Part shown: positions 10,711 to 21,310 of the stretch, in pieces
How the letters are laid out: each line of letters starts with the position of its first letter
Position numbering within the stretch: the stretch's first letter is position 1
DNA from: Diphasiastrum complanatum
Lineage: Eukaryota > Streptophyta > Lycopodiopsida > Lycopodiales > Lycopodiaceae
Direction: 5' to 3'
DNA: 64,000 bases
Assembly: GCA_029204225.1 (NCBI GenBank)
Contig: CM055096.1
Span: 37,779,460 to 37,843,459 of the forward strand
The notes under the pieces: model-generated
Databases searched by the model: none
Told to the model about the DNA's origin: nothing
Seen by the model: the letters and a program-made list of their open reading frames with translations, nothing else
Program-made: the position numbers and the translations under genes

Positions 10711-11256
10711 CAGTGAATCTTGCTAAACCAGGAGAACTCGAAAAAATTGTTCAAGTTGGAGCACAACCTACTCCCTAGCAATTTCAAGCGTTCCAGAAGT
10801 TATTGATCAAGTACCAAGATTGTTTTGCTTGGACGTACAAGGATCTCAAAGGAATTGCTACTTTGGTTATTGAGCATACAATACCCTAATGCCTAATGCA
10901 ATTCCAATGGTCACAAAATTTTATCGTTACAATCTGAATATTACGGATCTTATAAAGAAAAAGCTACAAAGGTTACTTGAAGCCGACTTTATTTAAAAAA
11001 TCAAACATGCAAAATGGATTTCTCCAATTGTCGTTGTTTCTAAGAAGAATGGGAAGATGCAAATTTGTGTGAATCTCAAGGCTTTGAACAAAGTGAAGAA
11101 AAAGGATCACTTTCTGTACCCTATACTGAAAGCATATTGGACCGACTTGCTGGAGCCGAAGCATACAATTTTTTTGGATGGATTTAGTGGTTACAACCAA
11201 GTTAAAATCGCACTTGCGGATCGCCATAAAACAACATTTTCAACAGACTGGCAATT
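10711..11256 (+). pseudogene. Gypsy B1 RT, first (broken) copy of N-terminal half
   Basis: Begins at the position of the B2 start ATG (53036), changed to GTG here. The reading frame corresponds to the RT fingers and early palm up to the DRHKTTF segment and is interrupted by stops and frame changes (near 10888 and 10995). At 11257 the sequence returns to the QALQKLLIKYQD segment, so ~472 bp is repeated in tandem. Confidence 0.75.
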
Positions 11257-11935
11257 CAAGCATTACAAAAGTTATTGATCAAGTACCAAGATTGTTTTTG
11301 TTGGACGTACAAGGATCTCAAAGGAGTTCCTACCTCGGTTATTGAGCATACAATACCCTGATGCCTGATGCAATTCCAATGGTCACAAATTTGTATCATT
11401 GTAATCCGAATACTATGGATCTCATAAAGAAAAAGCTACAAAGATTACTTGAAGCCGACTTTATCTACGCGAAATGGATTTCTCCAATTGTCATTGTTCC
11501 TAAGACAAATGGGAAGATGCAAATTTGTATGAATCTCAAGGCTTTGAACAAAGTGAAGAAAAAGGATCACTTTCCATTACCCTTTACTGAAAGCATATTG
11601 GATCGACTTGCTGGAGCCGAAGCATACAATTTTTTGGATGGATTTAGTGGTTACAACCAAGTTAAGATCGCACTTGCAGATCGTCATAAAACAACATTTG
11701 CAACAGAATGGGAAACTTATGTCTCTAAAGTTATGCCATTTGGACTTTGCAATGCACCTAGTTCATTTCAAAGAGTCATGCAATTTGCCTTCAAAGACTA
11801 CTTGCGTAAATTCCTTGAAATCTACTTGGATGATCTCGGAGTCCATAATGTCTATACTTTGTTGGGCCTCTACTCACCAGAACGGGGATCCACGAGCATG
11901 CCTTTTCTTGAAGAATCAATATGGATTTTATAACC
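11257..11935 (+). pseudogene. Gypsy B1 RT, second copy, cut after the active site
   Basis: The frame 11361-11933 carries WISPIVIVPK, the palm motif YNFLDGFSGYNQ, MPFGLCNAPSSFQRVM and an intact Y-L-D-D at 11823-11834. Immediately after YLDDLGVH the sequence ceases to resemble RT and continues into the accessory ORF. The thumb, RNase H and integrase are missing. The active-site residues remain, but the enzyme is truncated. Confidence 0.8.
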
Positions 11936-12055
11936 ATGGCTTTTAGCACTTGGGACTGAGGGCAAGTCCAAATTTTATATCACCTACCAGACTGCTACCC
12001 ACAAGGTGCACGTGACTGAGAACCGCTCTTGCAGCCATAGGAATCACTTCTGGCA

Positions 12056-12060
12056 AACAG
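12056..12060. repeat. Target site duplication AACAG, left copy
   Basis: AACAG directly precedes the solo LTR and recurs at 12774-12778. The unoccupied site is visible in B2 at about 54368. Confidence 0.8.
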
Positions 12061-12773
12061 TGTGCAAAAAGTACAAAAAAGACCAAGAGTGGATCCTAAT
12101 CTGATCCTCAAGATGGATTGGTTGTCAGATTACTTGATCTATCAATCTATTTTAGATTAAGATCAATCTAGATCAATTCTAGACACAAAATCCTAACAAG
12201 AACAATCATCAATTGAAGGTAAGTACAAATGTAGACAAATGGAGAGAATCACTCAAAATTGCTTCGAAAACCAAGACTGGTGTCTCACAATGATTATGGC
12301 CAAATGTGGCTCTATATATACAATAAGTGAGAGCCCATGGTACTGATCATCCCTCTGATCCCACAAGTGTGAAGGTGCTTTGTCATATAATGATTCATCA
12401 TGCAAACCTTCTATTTTGAGCACTTTTGGTCCATTTTCCTTCTACATGGAGATCTACTTGGAAATCTTCTAGAAGTCAAAATTCATCTACTTCAGCTTAT
12501 TCCACACGTGTGAGCTGTCCTCTACACATGGGATATGACACCTAACCAAAATATTTGGCTCATGTAGATTGATGTCATGTGTCATATATCTAGAAAACTA
12601 GTTTTTGGCCATTTTAGCCACTAGAACCTGAATTAAATCATATGTACAACATATATGATTATGGTACATGACAAGTACACTAATTTCACACATGGGAACA
12701 GGCTCCACACATGTGTGTTTATCTATATACAAGATTTTTGGCCTCTACCAAGCTTATTTTTGCATTTTTCACA
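12061..12773. mobile_element. Solo LTR (713 bp) with 5-bp target duplication
   Basis: It starts TGTG and ends CACA, is flanked by AACAG on both sides, and is absent from the B2 accessory ORF at the orthologous position. A TATA-like CTATATATAC lies near 12312, and the palindrome CACACGTGTG is at 12503-12512. No internal element sequence is present, so this fits LTR-LTR recombination. Orientation and parent element are not determined. Confidence 0.85.
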
Positions 12774-13860
12774 AACAGCCCTCCCCAAATCATAAGCACG
12801 CTAAGAGTATCTTCAAGCCCTTTATTGATACCATTGATGAGTTCTATTGGACCAATGAAAGCTATTTGATCGAATACATCTATTCCCTGGAAAATAATTT
12901 GAACAGTTCCATGATAGTTCTACAATGTTTTATTCATCCTTTCAGACAGATCAACAAGATCAAGCCGAAGTAGCACAAGATACCATCAGGGTCGCCCATG
13001 CAGTTCCATCACCAAAGCAGTTCGATGCTACTACACCAGATGGTTATGAAGAAGAGGAGGTATTTGAGGAAGAAGATATACAACTGAAACCTCAAGGCAA
13101 CCCAAGTCAAGCTTCTGGATTAGGATTACTTGCTGTTGTTGTTGCTACAGCACCAACTATGGATTCTGGTGATACTATGAGTTTAGTTACTAACCTTGCG
13201 TGAGTGATCTAGACCATACAAGATGAAAAAACAGCAATGGACAAGCATATCTCGGAGTTATGTTGCCAGCCCTTACCAACTACGAGTGGATCCATATTAT
13301 ATGTCGATGCCACGTTGTAACAAATGGAAAAATTTAGGTGTGCCAATGAACAAAATCAATACCCATACTCCAAATTGGCCCATAATCCACCAGCGTTACA
13401 ATTCGACAATTTTAGTTGATTTCCACCATGTCTTACAAGCTTATCAATAGGAATATATGTTCTCACTAGATCCAACAGTTAGGCAATTCATGTTGTTCGC
13501 AAAAATCTTGACAATGTTGGCGTCGGTCGCTACATGATAGGATGATTGCTTTTCTACTTTGGCTTTCGATCCTAATAAACCGATGGCATCCGACAGCGTC
13601 CAAAATCAGCTGCCAATAGCAAGGTTGTACTATCGTGCCGCTATGATGGGTGGTTCATGGGAATCATTTACAGCATGGACTACGTCAATGTGGCTGGCCG
13701 GTGCAAATAAGTGCTTCCTATCGCACAATATTAATTTTAATACTGTCCGCCTTGAGTTCATGCAGAAGGTGCAGTACCATCTAATCAAAGTACGACACGA
13801 GGTTAATCAAAGTCCAAAGTGAATAAATCTCCTGAAGTGTCATGGGACCGCCACCAGTTT

Positions 13861-13873
13861 TGGTAGGGGATAC
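13861..13873 (+). promoter_or_regulatory. Gypsy B1 polypurine tract
   Basis: TGGTAGGGGATAC directly precedes the LTR start TGTTGAAGG. The B2 version has the run GGTGGGGGA. This is where plus-strand DNA synthesis would be primed. Confidence 0.6.
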
Positions 13874-14551
13874 TGTTGAAGGGTTTGCCAAGACAAGCCT
13901 AACTCTAGTTAATAAGTGAGAGGGATTTGGCACCCTATGTGTGTAAGTCCAATCCGATGATCACATAGTTATTTGATTAGTTACAAGTTAATAAAAGGAC
14001 TTTAGGCCTTTTTGCAGGACTTTTAATGTCACAGGTCTAAATGTCAAGTTAGTGGATAAAGCTGGGGTTCCCACCAAATTTCAATTTCAAATTGGTTCCC
14101 TCCAATTATTGAATGGATTCCCACTCTTTTTTAAAATTTGAATAGTTAGGGAGGTAGGAATTAGCCAATAGAAATTGGGGTGCCCATCTCCTCAATTTCT
14201 TATATAAGTAACAATTTTGAATGATTGTACATGTTCTCTCTTTATTTTAATACAAGCAAATTGGCTCTCTTATGGATCGGATTTGTAAATGTCCTTGCTC
14301 TTTATAACTTTTTCTGCATCTCACATATTTTCTTTGTATAAGCTAATTGTTGGATCTGAAGTTTATTGAAATTGCTATTTCTTATGTTTTTTGTGAGAGA
14401 GAAGGGAAGAGAGAGAAAGAGTAAGCTATCATCATTGTGGATTTAGTGTTAATGGATGTAGGGTTAATGCTTAGTGTTAATGGATCTTAGAACTAATTGT
14501 GAATCATCCTTGCATGTTGGATTTGTTGTATGTTATCGCTCTCATGGGATT
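13874..14551 (+). repeat. Gypsy B1 3' LTR, truncated
   Basis: It starts with TGTTGAAGGG after the polypurine tract and contains TATATAAG near 14211. It stops at ~14551, where copia E sequence begins. B2 continues past this point (56791-56978), so the LTR end is deleted here. A small internal duplication of TTAGTGTTAATGGAT lies at about 14444-14486. Confidence 0.7.
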
Positions 14552-15305
14552 TCACGAAAGAAAATTATTCGTGATATAGCAAGAGAAAGTCAAACAACGC
14601 GAAAGTCAAACGGCTCAAAGCGACGCAAAAATCTTCGCGACACTTTTCGACCTTCACGCTCCAAAGGATCAGGAAGATCATGCAAGTACCATGCACTACA
14701 GAACCCTGATTTGATTTGATGACATCAGTGGAAGAGCGCTAGGACATGCCTAATCCATTTTTCTGTTTATCCATGATTAGTTATAGATTGTTTAGTCTAT
14801 CTGATCTGGTGTGCTACTTTGAATGTATAAGATACATGCAATAGCAAATAGACAATACACAAAACACAGAATAGGAGTCCGAGACAAGTTTTGTGAGCAG
14901 TATCCACAAAGATCCAAGAAGTCTGCTAGTAAGCAAGACATTACTCGTGGGAGAACATCGCTTCTCTCACACCAACGCATTGTGTGGGTCTGCCATACAA
15001 CGTTCAAAAAGCGAGAGGATCAATAGATGATACTGTAGCTATTACACACATATCACTCTTAATTTTGTCTGATCTTGAATGAATTATTGTCTGCTATCTC
15101 TTGTGCATCTTACTCACCTGTATTATCTATTCCGCACATTGGTTCAGTTTTGTTGAATGCTATACTAATCTAAAACATAGGTCAAGAGCGTCTGTCTACA
15201 TTCTGGAGGACTGTAGGAATGATATAGCCGACAATGACCAGCAATCATATCTGAAATCCATCTGAATTGTTGTTTGTTCGCGATTAATTTGATTTCGCTT
15301 TAGCA
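14552..15305 (+). other. Copia E 5' region (LTR/leader), no coding
   Basis: Near-duplicate of 58105-58852; part is also found at 23415-23820. It ends directly at the start of a copia gag frame, so it is most likely LTR plus leader. I could not fix the LTR boundaries or a clear PBS. Confidence 0.5.
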
Positions 15306-15641
15306 CCCAAGATCTGAACAATCCTTGATTCATCAGGATCTAACTTCCTGGCATGGAAGGCTAAGACCTCGCTAATACTAAAGGGAGAAGAATTATTTCC
15401 CTAGGTAGATGGCACCGAGGAGATGCCTACAACAACAGACAAGGAGCTACGCGAATGGAGGGAGAAGAATGACAAGGCAGTAGTCATGTTATCTTCATCC
15501 ATCGAGGATAGTCTATGGCTACAATCTCTAAAGCAAAGGAGCTGTGGGATACTGTCGTACTATACCAACAAGGTTAATATAGATTTTGTAGTAAATAATG
15601 TTGTTCCCACAAAGGACAATGTTAGAAAGTTATGTATTTGA
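15306..15641 (+). pseudogene. Copia E gag N-terminal fragment
   Basis: Translates as an N-terminal gag region of Ty1/copia type with FLAWKAKTSLILKG, then VDGTEEMPTTTD and SSSIEDSLWLQSL. Stops at the CAG-like position after ELFP and near the start interrupt it. It ends ~110 codons in and lacks zinc knuckle and pol. Two further copies exist at 58853-59190 and 23821-23978. Confidence 0.7.
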
Positions 15642-16440
15642 TATAATTATGACAAGTGGTTTCGAGTGTTATTTAGGTTGTCAACAGACATTAGAAAGTA
15701 ACCAGTATTACTTGTGTTTGGGGTGTGTAATGTTAATAATTTCAGAACAACAATCTGGCCTGTATCAAATCGAATGAAATGCGTTCTACAGATGAGATGT
15801 TATCAGAGTAGTACGGTAGTACTACACTCCGGATGATTAAGGTGTCAACAGAGAGTCGAGAAATGTTCGATGTATTTGTTGTTGTGCAGACAATTAATTA
15901 ATCATGTTCGCGAACTGTTCGTTTCTAGACAGAAGTCCTCAACAACTTAAGTCCAAGGTTATGGTTAAAAAACACAAATAGTTCTAGAGCACATTAGAAT
16001 CTTATGTCAGTTACAATCAGGAACATAGATCAAAGACTCAATTCTTCGGACAGGGACTGTCATCTCATATGTATACATACAGTTTTATTCAATGATCGTG
16101 CTAAATTGTACCAAAGGTAGACGTTATTCGAGTGCTGAAAAGAAAGTATTCGCAACAGACGAATAAGATGATTTTAAGACAGTTCTTTAGAGCATGTTTT
16201 ACGGATACACAACAAACGACTGTAATGCACTAGAGAGTCTATCTGATCAGAGAGTAATTCATGTAATGCGTTAGAGATTGCTAGTAGACTCAGGATCACT
16301 CACACTCAATAGTGCGGACAACGAAGATAAGCGAGAATAACTCTCAGCACTCTATTCACTTCTTCAACCTCTTACATATGCATAAACTCTTCTCTCTCGA
16401 TGCTCAAGACTGAAGTGTGAGATCAATATATGTTCTGCGG
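15642..16440 (+). other. Copia E non-coding tail, probably LTR sequence
   Basis: Matches 59191-59985, and most of it also matches the opposite arm of the inverted repeat (60710-61380). No coding content. A possible LTR start, TGTTAGAAAG, lies at about 15624. It ends at the copia F gag junction. Confidence 0.5.
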
Positions 16441-17003
16441 GGCGAACTGGAGGGTTTGTTCCTTCTGCTGTCTTCTTGCAACAACATTGTGATGACTCTT
16501 GATAGAGTTAGCTCTGGGTGTGTCGTGATGATCATCACTCGATTGTCATATGAGCTTGGCAAGCTTGAAAGAAGTGTCATTATTGTGTCTTGATAGTCTA
16601 TGACTGATCCGACAATGGCCATCTATTGCGGCAAGTTCTTGAATTGGTTGATGTGATTCTGAAGTGAATCACCATTTGTCATCTTGAGGGAGAAGAATCT
16701 CCATTTGAGGTGTAGCTTAGAAGATATGTCACGCACATTGTACAATGTGTTCAAGATGTCCCAGACTTCTTTTGAGGTTTGAGCTTCAGACACATGGCCG
16801 ATTTGTGTGTCTGAGATTTGCCATCCTTCAGCTTCCATTGAGATATTGCAGCGATATTTGCTTTGGGTCTTGCCTTTGCACCTGTGACAATATCATACAA
16901 CTCCTTAGCCATTAGCACAATTTTCATCTTAATTTTCCACAGATGGTGGTTAGATCCATGAAGCTTGTTCACGATGTGACTGGCTTTGCTTTGACAATCC
17001 ATG
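16441..17003 (-). pseudogene. Copia F gag fragment
   Basis: Minus-strand gag of Ty1/copia type, which would form the particle around element RNA. It starts with ATG at 17002. Visible segments are LHGSNHHLWKIKMKIVL, then KEVWDILNTLYNV, HINQFKNL and LLSSLPSSYDNRV, all in the expected order. A frameshift between ~16751 and 16838 and a stop near 16623 break it. It is cut off before the zinc knuckle. The gene lies ~137 bp downstream of its PBS. Confidence 0.82.
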
Positions 17004-17140
17004 TGGAAGTTAGTCTAGGTGACAGTAATAACTATTAGTGACTTAAAAATGAAAATCTAATGCTATTTACAGAACAAGAAATCAATTATTCTATCAGGTG
17101 ATAGAACCAAGTTATGTGGGAAGCTTATCAAACTATAATT

Positions 17141-17155
17141 TGCACTCTGATACCA
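17141..17155 (-). promoter_or_regulatory. Copia F primer binding site
   Basis: The minus strand reads TGGTATCAGAGTGCA immediately after the LTR end. The first eleven bases fit initiator-Met tRNA priming, the usual copia arrangement. Confidence 0.85.
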
Positions 17156-17850
17156 TGCTGGGAGATGGTGGTAGAAATCTCCTCAATGCGTAGGCGAACA
17201 CAAAGAATTTAATTACTTGCAGTTGCAGAAGCGAGAAGAGCAGACAGTTAGACAAAGTAGTAAGAGGGTCAGACAAAAAAAATGAAATAGCAAAAGCAAT
17301 CAACACTGACAAAGAAGACAATAGTTGATTCAGATTGATATGTATGAAAATACAAGTCAAATTGATGTTGTGAGCACAAGACAATTGCGGGCAAAACCGG
17401 ATGCTTAGGAAGCTAACACCACTATGTAAAAGCTATGAGCTTATTCCTGACAATCAATCTGAAAAAAAAGAATCAATGCATGAAAGCATCTATAGTGTCC
17501 GTCTTTGATAATTCTCGTATTTATGTTATATGTATGTTACAATGATCATCATCTATATACAATTTACATTAGTGCAGATGCAAGCACAGTACAGGAAGTG
17601 GGCGTGAGAAGGCTTCGACTATTTGGAGTCGAGTGTGTTAATAGTGAATAAAGTCGAGACAACGGTCCTCAACGATAGTCGATGGAGTCGGGCTTCCTTG
17701 ACAAGTTAGCCAAGTCGGTTGCCATTATGATGCTTGTCTTCAGTAATAGAGTATCTCTGCAGACTGTGCAACAATGCGTGTAAAACTGCAGTAATATGAA
17801 TGGAACTAGATTAACATGGAATTTAGGAGAGTACAGGAATAAATCCAACA
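17156..17850 (-). repeat. Copia F 5' LTR (695 bp)
   Basis: On the minus strand it begins TGTTGGATTT and ends CCCAGCA, giving TG...CA termini, with the PBS directly following. A TATA-like GTATATAGAT lies near 17550. The 3' LTR is not in the window, so no target duplication can be tested. Confidence 0.8.
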
Positions 17851-18213
17851 TGTCTCCTTTTAGCCCAAACGCAAATTACATATAGATATTATTTAACTCC
17901 ATGGCATAATAAAAATGAGTTGAAGTATGACATGTGCAAATACTTAAGAACACTACAATTTTATCTAGTTTTGTCATTATAGTCCTCCTCCCTCCTACAA
18001 AGGGATCCCACTGAGCATTTTTAGCTCTCACTTTTCATTTGGTCATATTAATCCTTACCACCCTTAAGAATTCATGTCTTTTACGAGGTAAGGCCTCTCA
18101 TGATCGCTTCTTCGATCACCTTGTCCATTTTTATTCTTAGGCTTCACTGTCATTGTCTACGTATATTCTTAGGCGTTGGGCAATTTGTTGCTCACCCCCA
18201 TTAGAGAATTTAC
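17851..18213. other. Non-coding DNA between copia F and repeat R2
   Basis: No gene, RNA or element terminus recognised. Confidence 0.4.
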
Positions 18214-18391
18214 CATTTTCAACGTATTCACTCATGCTCCAATTTTTGATTAAGTTTAGAATTTTAGGGCACATCGCTTGAGATGCTCAAGCATTATGCC
18301 CAAAAACAACTTTATCATAACATGTTTAAAGAGAAATCCATCAGCTGTCTATGCTCGACAAATCACTTGGGCGCTCATGTTCGTAAAGCGT
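18214..18391 (-). repeat. Repeat R2, second copy in inverse orientation
   Basis: Reverse-complement match to 1142-1312 with small differences. It stands alone here, upstream of the SIN3-like promoter region. Confidence 0.6.
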
Positions 18392-18932
18392 ATGTTTAGG
18401 GGGCTTTATCCCTCACGAAGAGCCTTGCCTTAGATATATGTTGTGAGATTAGTGCCTTTGATCTTGTATTAGTGCAATTGTTTAGTTCCACCTTTCGAAC
18501 AAAAGATAACGCAATGTACCAACTATCAAAAGCGGTTATGAGAAACTAAAAGATCTTGATCCCAATTTCGCAAAAGAGAAGATCCTTAGGCGATTGAAGG
18601 GCCTTCCACTTTGGTCTATTTGCCGGTGCCAAAGGGTCATTTTGGGGGCCTCAAGAGTGGAACTCCTATAAAAAGGGGTATGAGCTAAGATATAGAGTAG
18701 TTGGTCTAGATATTCGGCGGGGACAGGCCATTCGGCCCTTCATTCGGATCTTATGAGACGTGGCAAGATCAAAAATGCGTGGGAGAATCGAATGACGACG
18801 GAAGTAAGAGCGCGCGTGTCATTTGAATTCCAGGCTAGCCTTCACGGTTTAGGGTTTAGCCCTTGTGGCCGTATTTGGCCAAATCGCCGCTAGCCTTAGC
18901 GGCGGTCGGATTTTACGACAGCGAAATCACAC
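18392..18932 (+). promoter_or_regulatory. Upstream region of the SIN3-like fragment
   Basis: Lacks the repeats seen elsewhere and is less AT-rich than its neighbours. It leads to a TATA box and CT-rich leader. No specific operator is assigned. Confidence 0.4.
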
Positions 18933-18940
18933 TATAAATA
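18933..18940 (+). promoter_or_regulatory. TATA box of the SIN3-like fragment
   Basis: TATAAATA, followed ~25-35 bp downstream by a CT-rich stretch (CTCTCCCCTCTCTC) typical of plant transcription starts. Confidence 0.6.
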
Positions 18941-18964
18941 CAAAGTCCTCAAAGGCCTCTCCCC

Positions 18965-19251
18965 TCTCTCGCTCGCTTTGCTTCAAGTTTTCTGTTTTGC
19001 CTTTCGCGTTCGTTGCTTGGCTTCTCTCTTTCTTTTCTTCCATCGTCGTCATCGTCGTCGTCGTCATTGATCGTCGCTGCTCGCTCGCTTTTGCTGCTGC
19101 TGCTGCTGGCTGTGTCAGGGAGGCAGGCTGCTCTCGGCTGCGATCTATTTGGTCGTCTCGTTTTCGATCTTCAACCAGGACGTGGCTTCACAAATCCGCT
19201 CACATTATCCCTTGGCATATCGCATCTAATTGCCCTTGCATCGCTTCACAG
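18965..19251 (+). other. Predicted 5' UTR exon of the SIN3-like fragment
   Basis: CT-rich leader ending at a good donor (CACAG|GTAAAT at 19252). It includes short CGT and GCT triplet repeats (19042-19110). Open frames here (for example 18865-19347) have no known motif, and the recognisable protein starts downstream. The leader intron could end at 19429 or 19556; neither acceptor is strong enough to choose. Confidence 0.5.
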
Positions 19252-19563
19252 GTAAATTTTTCTTTCTTTTTCCTTCAGTGCTTGCTGTTTATTGTGCTGG
19301 CTTTTCATGCTTTGTGTGCTTGTGTAGAATATTGTGTTGTTTCTTAGCTGGCTGCTTATCGGCGGACCTCTTTCACGTATGCGTGTTTCCTGTGGATCAA
19401 GGCTTTATGGCTCTGTGATGTTTGCTTAGTAGTGGATCGTTGCTGCTGTTTCATGGGGAGTTACTATTTATGTGGTGTTGGCATGTGATCAATCCTAAGA
19501 AGGCGTATTACAACAAAGGATAAAAAAACACATCATCTCAATCTGTTGATGAATAGCAGCAGC

Positions 19564-20305
19564 ATGAAGCGCCATAGAGATCACGATAGCTCATTCGGTC
19601 CACATCTGAAACGACCTGCAAGTGCTTCAGGAGAATCGTAAGCTTTCACATTGCCTCTTTGTATATTGTTTTTTGCTCTCATTTTCTTTGTTCAAATTTC
19701 TCGACTTACGGCACGATATAGGGATATTAAGTTCCATTCAAGATTTTGTTTTGACATCAAATTCCTCATTTGTATTTCTTTGTTGATCATTTGCTGTTTG
19801 GCACCTTCTTCTGGGAGCAGAAGTGAACCTGTGCAGACAGCTGCTGGATCCCAGAGAGTGACAACGCGGGATGATGCATTACAATACCTGAAGGCAGTGA
19901 AAGATAGATTTAAAGATGACAAAGACAATTTTGACGATTTTTTAGAAGTCTTCCAACATTTCAAGGAACAGAGGTATCTACAGTTTCTACTCTGATGAAC
20001 CCATATTTGTGATTAACTTCAACACCAAAGGCTTGTCAATTTTGCCAAATAATGTATAGCTTGTATCTTAAGTAGGCTAGTGTGTGGCTTTCAGGATCGA
20101 CCCTGCAGGACTCATTGCTAGAGTGAAAGATCTATTTAGGGGTCATCCCCGGTTAATAATAGGTTTCAACACATTTCTCCCAAAGGGCTATGAAATAACA
20201 CTTCCACTCGAAGAGGAAACTCCTCCACAGCCTAAAAAGCAGCCTGTGGATTACGTGAACAAGATCAAGGTGATCAATCCGGCATGCCCAAAAAGCTCGT
20301 GTTAG
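19564..20305 (+). pseudogene. SIN3-like (SNL) fragment with a single PAH1 domain
   Basis: Plant SIN3-like proteins are nuclear scaffolds that bring histone deacetylases to promoters through paired amphipathic helix (PAH) domains. Three coding exons join in frame: 19564-19637, 19821-19973 and 20095-20269, all with GT-AG introns. They encode a basic MKRHRDHD start and one full PAH1 with four helices ([48 protein letters not shown]). Reading through to TAG at 20303 gives 145 residues. The expected next exon, PAH2-4 and the HDAC-interaction region are absent downstream, and several residues before VNKIK are missing relative to the family. It is most likely a truncated gene copy; a short expressed protein is possible. 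Confidence 0.8.
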
Positions 20306-21310
20306 TTTGCCATTTCAGAAATTTCTAGTCTATGGCTTTGGACCATGATAACATTGGCTATAGACCCTGGACTTTTCGGAATTCAATCTTACAGTTTTCT
20401 GTGCTTCTAAGTAAGTTAGAGAAATAAGAGGATCGTTTACCTCTATGTGACTATGATTTCAGAAGCAAACAGTATGCAGAATCTAACTTTGTATTTGAAG
20501 TATTCAGAAAAGTTTGTTCTTAGATGGTGTCAATCTTTCAAATGGGAGTGCTTAGTTGAAAAGAGTTTTCTTTTGGCATTATGTCTGATTCTAGAGAGAC
20601 GTTTATTATCTTAAGAGCACTTGAATCTTGTTAAATTTCACTTTTCTTCATCATGAAAACTCATGGTTTTGGAATGCTGGATGGCAATAATCTGTCTTTC
20701 TATGACGTACACGTTTTGAACATGACGAGCAAGTCTACAAGGCCTTTCTGGAAATTCTCACCACGTGTCCTTTAGGAAACAAGTCTATAAGTGAAGTTCA
20801 CTAGAGCCTCCATCAGGAAAATGTTTTTATTGTTCTGGCCCATAGTTTGAATCTACTCATTTTTGTATTCGAAGTATTCAGAAAAGTTTGTTCTTAATAT
20901 TTTTGAGAATCTCTCGACCTACCTTTTGTATTCCTCCATTAAAAATGATGGCCACGTGAACATTATTCACACTTGTGTATGCCCACATATTAAAACGGAT
21001 ATTGTTTCTTATTTATTTATTTCTTTTCTTTTCACAAACGGTTTTCTGTCATTAAGATTGATCTGTCAAATCGTAGTTTGAAACTCTGAGCCATGCACGT
21101 CCTTAATAATGGAAATGACAGATGTCATGTCACCAATGACTCGTCATCAACCTCTCCACACCGCTTTTGCATATCACAAGCTATTTTCTATTTTTCTTCT
21201 TCACACTTTCTTCTTGCGTTTTCATGCTTTCCTTCGCTCTAATTTTTTGTGATCAAGCACTCTCTTACAATCTGTCGCGATCTATGGAGCTTTTGTGAAT
21301 TATTCAATAC
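20306..21310. other. Non-coding DNA after the SIN3-like fragment
   Basis: No SIN3 exons were found. A 33-bp diverged direct repeat (GAAGTATTCAGAAAAGTTTG core) lies at 20491-20523 and 20865-20897. The last ~130 bp is pyrimidine-rich and leads into the accessory-like ORF. Confidence 0.5.

Larger units (their letters stand above)
11936..13822 (+). pseudogene. Gypsy B1 accessory ORF, interrupted by a solo LTR
   Basis: Relative of the A1 accessory ORF. The N-domain pieces before the insertion (KFYITYQTATHKV near 11970) and after it (HAKSIFKPF at ~12795) match A1 motifs. The C-domain (13223-13822) has RVDPYYMSMPR, KWKNLGVP, NWPIIH and QLPIARLYYRAAMMGG and ends with TGA at 13820. Relative to B2 about 650 bp encoding the coiled coil is missing at ~13258. 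The solo LTR at 12061-12773 splits the N-domain. Function is unknown. Confidence 0.72.
10317..14551 (+). mobile_element. Gypsy B1: internally deleted Tat-like element, 3' part
   Basis: A second gypsy family, related to A. It contains a protease-RT linker, a partly duplicated RT, then, with RNase H and integrase missing, the accessory ORF and a 3' LTR. The same rearranged structure is found in B2 (52424-56978), so RT duplication and pol deletion predate the copying of this region. B1 additionally has a solo LTR inside the accessory ORF and has lost its coiled-coil segment. Confidence 0.82.

Noticed and set aside
18865-19347. 160-codon frame upstream of the SIN3-like fragment
   Set aside because: It starts before the TATA box, contains triplet repeats and no known motif, and runs across a predicted splice donor. 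It is better read as promoter plus 5' UTR.
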